64,000 bases of DNA from Streptomyces sp. PH10-H1 (GTDB taxonomy: Bacteria > Actinomycetota > Actinomycetes > Streptomycetales > Streptomycetaceae). Position numbers and translations under genes: made by a program. The notes under the pieces are model-generated. The model ran no database searches and was not told the DNA's origin. It saw only the letters and a program-made list of their open reading frames with translations. Below, one piece after another: positions 63,401 through 64,000 of the stretch (the stretch's first letter is position 1; every line of letters starts with the position of its first letter). The stretch is from assembly GCF_030063355.1 (NCBI RefSeq), contig NZ_JASISZ010000044.1, positions 1 to 64,000 on the forward strand, written 5' to 3'.

Positions 63401-64000
63401 GACCGAGTCCGACACCGGCAAGGTCGGGACCGCCTCGCGCTGGTACAACCCGGCGACCGGCACCTTCATGAACAAGGACAGCGTCTCGCTGAACCCGGTA
63501 CCGAACTCGGTATCCGCCAACCCCTTCGCCTACGTCAACGACAACCCGATGGCCGGCGCGGACCCTTCTGGCCAGTGCTCCTGGTACGACGCGATCTGCG
63601 GCGCGAGGGAGGCCTACCACGCGGTCTCCAGCGCCGTCTCCGCCGGTTCCAACTACGTCAGTGATGCGGCCGAACGCGCCTACGAACACGCCAGCCACTA
63701 CGCCGCTGCGGTCTACAACTACACGGCGGCCACGGTGAGGACCGTCGTCGACGCCGCCAAGAGCACCTATCGCCGGGCGAGGAGCAAGGTCCGGGACTTC
63801 TACCGGTCCACCATGCGGCGCGCCCGCCGCTACTACCACTACGCTGCCCGTCACGTCAGACGCGCCTACCACGCCGCCGTTCACGCGGTCCACTCCGCCT
63901 ATCACGCGGTGTCCCGCGCCGTGAAACGAGCAGTAACCGTCGTCAGACACGCAGCCCACGCGGTTGCGAAAGCAACCCGAACCGCCTACCACGCCACGGT
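60486..64000 (+). CDS. LamG and RHS/YD-repeat protein, 5'-truncated, runs off the window
   Basis: About 1,170 codons are visible and the frame is open to the last base. It starts with a LamG/ConA-like domain (SYTVSAWANLADLSTF, AGGAAASNVVNGQTAN, about 60480-60960), then some 25-30 YD/RHS repeats (NYTYDKRGLPTSMTDANSNT, YGYDNAGNLTSKTTAG), the RHS core end (ASRWYNPATGTFMNKDSVSL, NPFAYVNDNPMAGADPSGQ, to about 63570), and a cationic helical tail rich in A, H, Y and R. The only upstream start in frame is GTG 60486 (a TGA lies at 60420), so signal peptide and N-terminal part are missing. Polymorphic toxins have their toxic domain after this point, outside the window. Confidence 0.8.
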   Translation, partial: MLNTTASYTVSAWANLADLSTFRTVAAQGGTATSSFYLQYSKALAGWAFISPSSDSATPAAYYSAHTASATANSWTHLVGVFNASTGAMQLYVNGTLAATGSNTAPWTGSGPLSIGGAQQAGGAAASNVVNGQTANVQTYPRALSAAEVTTLFGNGRSGGTVGSSDQQTTNYTYDKRGLPTSMTDANSNTTNYAYDEAGNLAVTTAPAVQVEATGGATSVTARPVTTSGFNTFGDAVEETDPNGNQTATVYDANGNKVSQTLPPYTPAGTTTPLTATSVWTYDSDGNQTAATTPGGRTTSYTYDQLGDVAQVTGADGVKTHALYDSNGEKLSVTDGTGATTQATYDYLGRQLTSTALERFPSTGTLTSTRSYAVTTGNPYGAFLSSSTSPGGVTSSYGYNRAGETTASTDGAGNTTQFTYDFQGNRQKTILPDGTWSQTDYDASSRPTSSKQYDATSTLLTQTSQIYDGVGNVLASTDANGHTNQFIYDAAGTITQQIQPVSATTSITTSFGYDAAGQRTRFTDGRGNAWTYAHTPWGQQQSVTAPTTSTYTSAADSTTTYAYNADGQLTTATQPGGVTTSMTYDNVGQVLSESGQGAEAATATRTFSYDNNGQLLGASTSEAGITGNADHQTSTQDSFGYDDRGNLLTASGSAGNSNFSYNNDSAPLTRADAAGTTTYGYDTGGRLATLNDAATGTNLTYTYNTLSQPKTVKYGTSGQTRTYSYNTAHQLTGDTLVQGASTLAGMTYGYDNAGNLTSKTTAGVAGASANTYSYDWANRLSSWNNGTAATNYSYDASGNRTQVGADVYTYDARDQLTSDGTHTYTYSARSTMTSDASTAGGTVAYGTDAYGGQITAGTHSYTLDATGRNISDAESVQHSTRTFQYSGAANTIASDGNYTYSYDPGGSLTGINVVGAASTSTGVLALTDQHSDVVGTFTSGATALGGSASYDPLGKVTANGALFGHLGFQSGWTESDTGKVGTASRWYNPATGTFMNKDSVSLNPVPNSVSANPFAYVNDNPMAGADPSGQCSWYDAICGAREAYHAVSSAVSAGSNYVSDAAERAYEHASHYAAAVYNYTAATVRTVVDAAKSTYRRARSKVRDFYRSTMRRARRYYHYAARHVRRAYHAAVHAVHSAYHAVSRAVKRAVTVVRHAAHAVAKATRTAYHAT

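Noticed and set aside
59868..63992. Long antisense frames (59868-62327 and 62442-63992) opposite the RHS gene
   Set aside because: Gly/Val-rich translations that mirror the YD repeats; no start with a ribosome site and no recognisable domain.

Overview
The window is high-GC DNA with GTG/TTG starts, tightly overlapping genes and many actinomycete-specific families (HrdA-type sigma factor, XRE/DUF397/ATPase triad, MmyB-type regulator, DUF4097 operon). The recO, uppS, zur-znu, glyS, dusB, ppdK, nir/nas, dgt, dnaG, hrdA backbone points to a Streptomyces or close relative chromosome. No rRNA, tRNA, CRISPR array or complete insertion sequence was seen.

Layout. 1-963: end of a sensor kinase and its LuxR-type regulator. 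1083-7572: recO, uppS, then the zinc block zur, znuB, znuC, znuA on the minus strand with a Zur box, and glyS. 7634-16178: a membrane protein, a kinase/regulator/DUF4097 operon, TetR, an aldo/keto reductase, an MFS pump divergent from an MmyB-type regulator, and a broken second MFS gene. 16286-23850: dusB, ppdK, a HAD phosphatase, a TPR-like protein and a short-chain dehydrogenase. 23995-27028: a lipoprotein remnant, a DUF397/XRE/ATPase triad with an inverted-repeat operator, and a short PhzF-like protein.

27135-38574 is the most interesting block: nine minus-strand genes, mostly overlapping by 1-4 bases, behind one iron box. Two permeases, an ATPase and a binding lipoprotein are followed by ATP-grasp ligase, NIS synthetase, MFS exporter, NIS synthetase and PLP decarboxylase. 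This is the gene content and order of the vibrioferrin operon pvsABCDE plus the uptake genes pvuBCDE, without a TonB receptor. I infer a vibrioferrin-type carboxylate siderophore system.

38664-51685: nitrate/nitrite assimilation (nirD, nirB, a second flavoprotein, nasA) with a sirohydrochlorin chelatase-like gene that could serve NirB siroheme, interleaved with small regulatory and enzyme genes and dgt. nasA carries an in-frame palindromic insertion. 51754-54384: a shortened NAD(P)-binding protein facing a decayed HxlR regulator, a ferredoxin-reductase-like flavoprotein and a GNAT enzyme. 54413-59840: a secreted GH9 cellulase, dnaG and hrdA.

59863-64000: a secreted-protein gene with an internal stop is cut off at about 60460 and joined out of frame to a LamG-RHS/YD-repeat gene that lacks its own 5' end and runs out of the window. 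This looks like a rearrangement that placed a polymorphic-toxin-type gene next to the core dnaG-hrdA locus.
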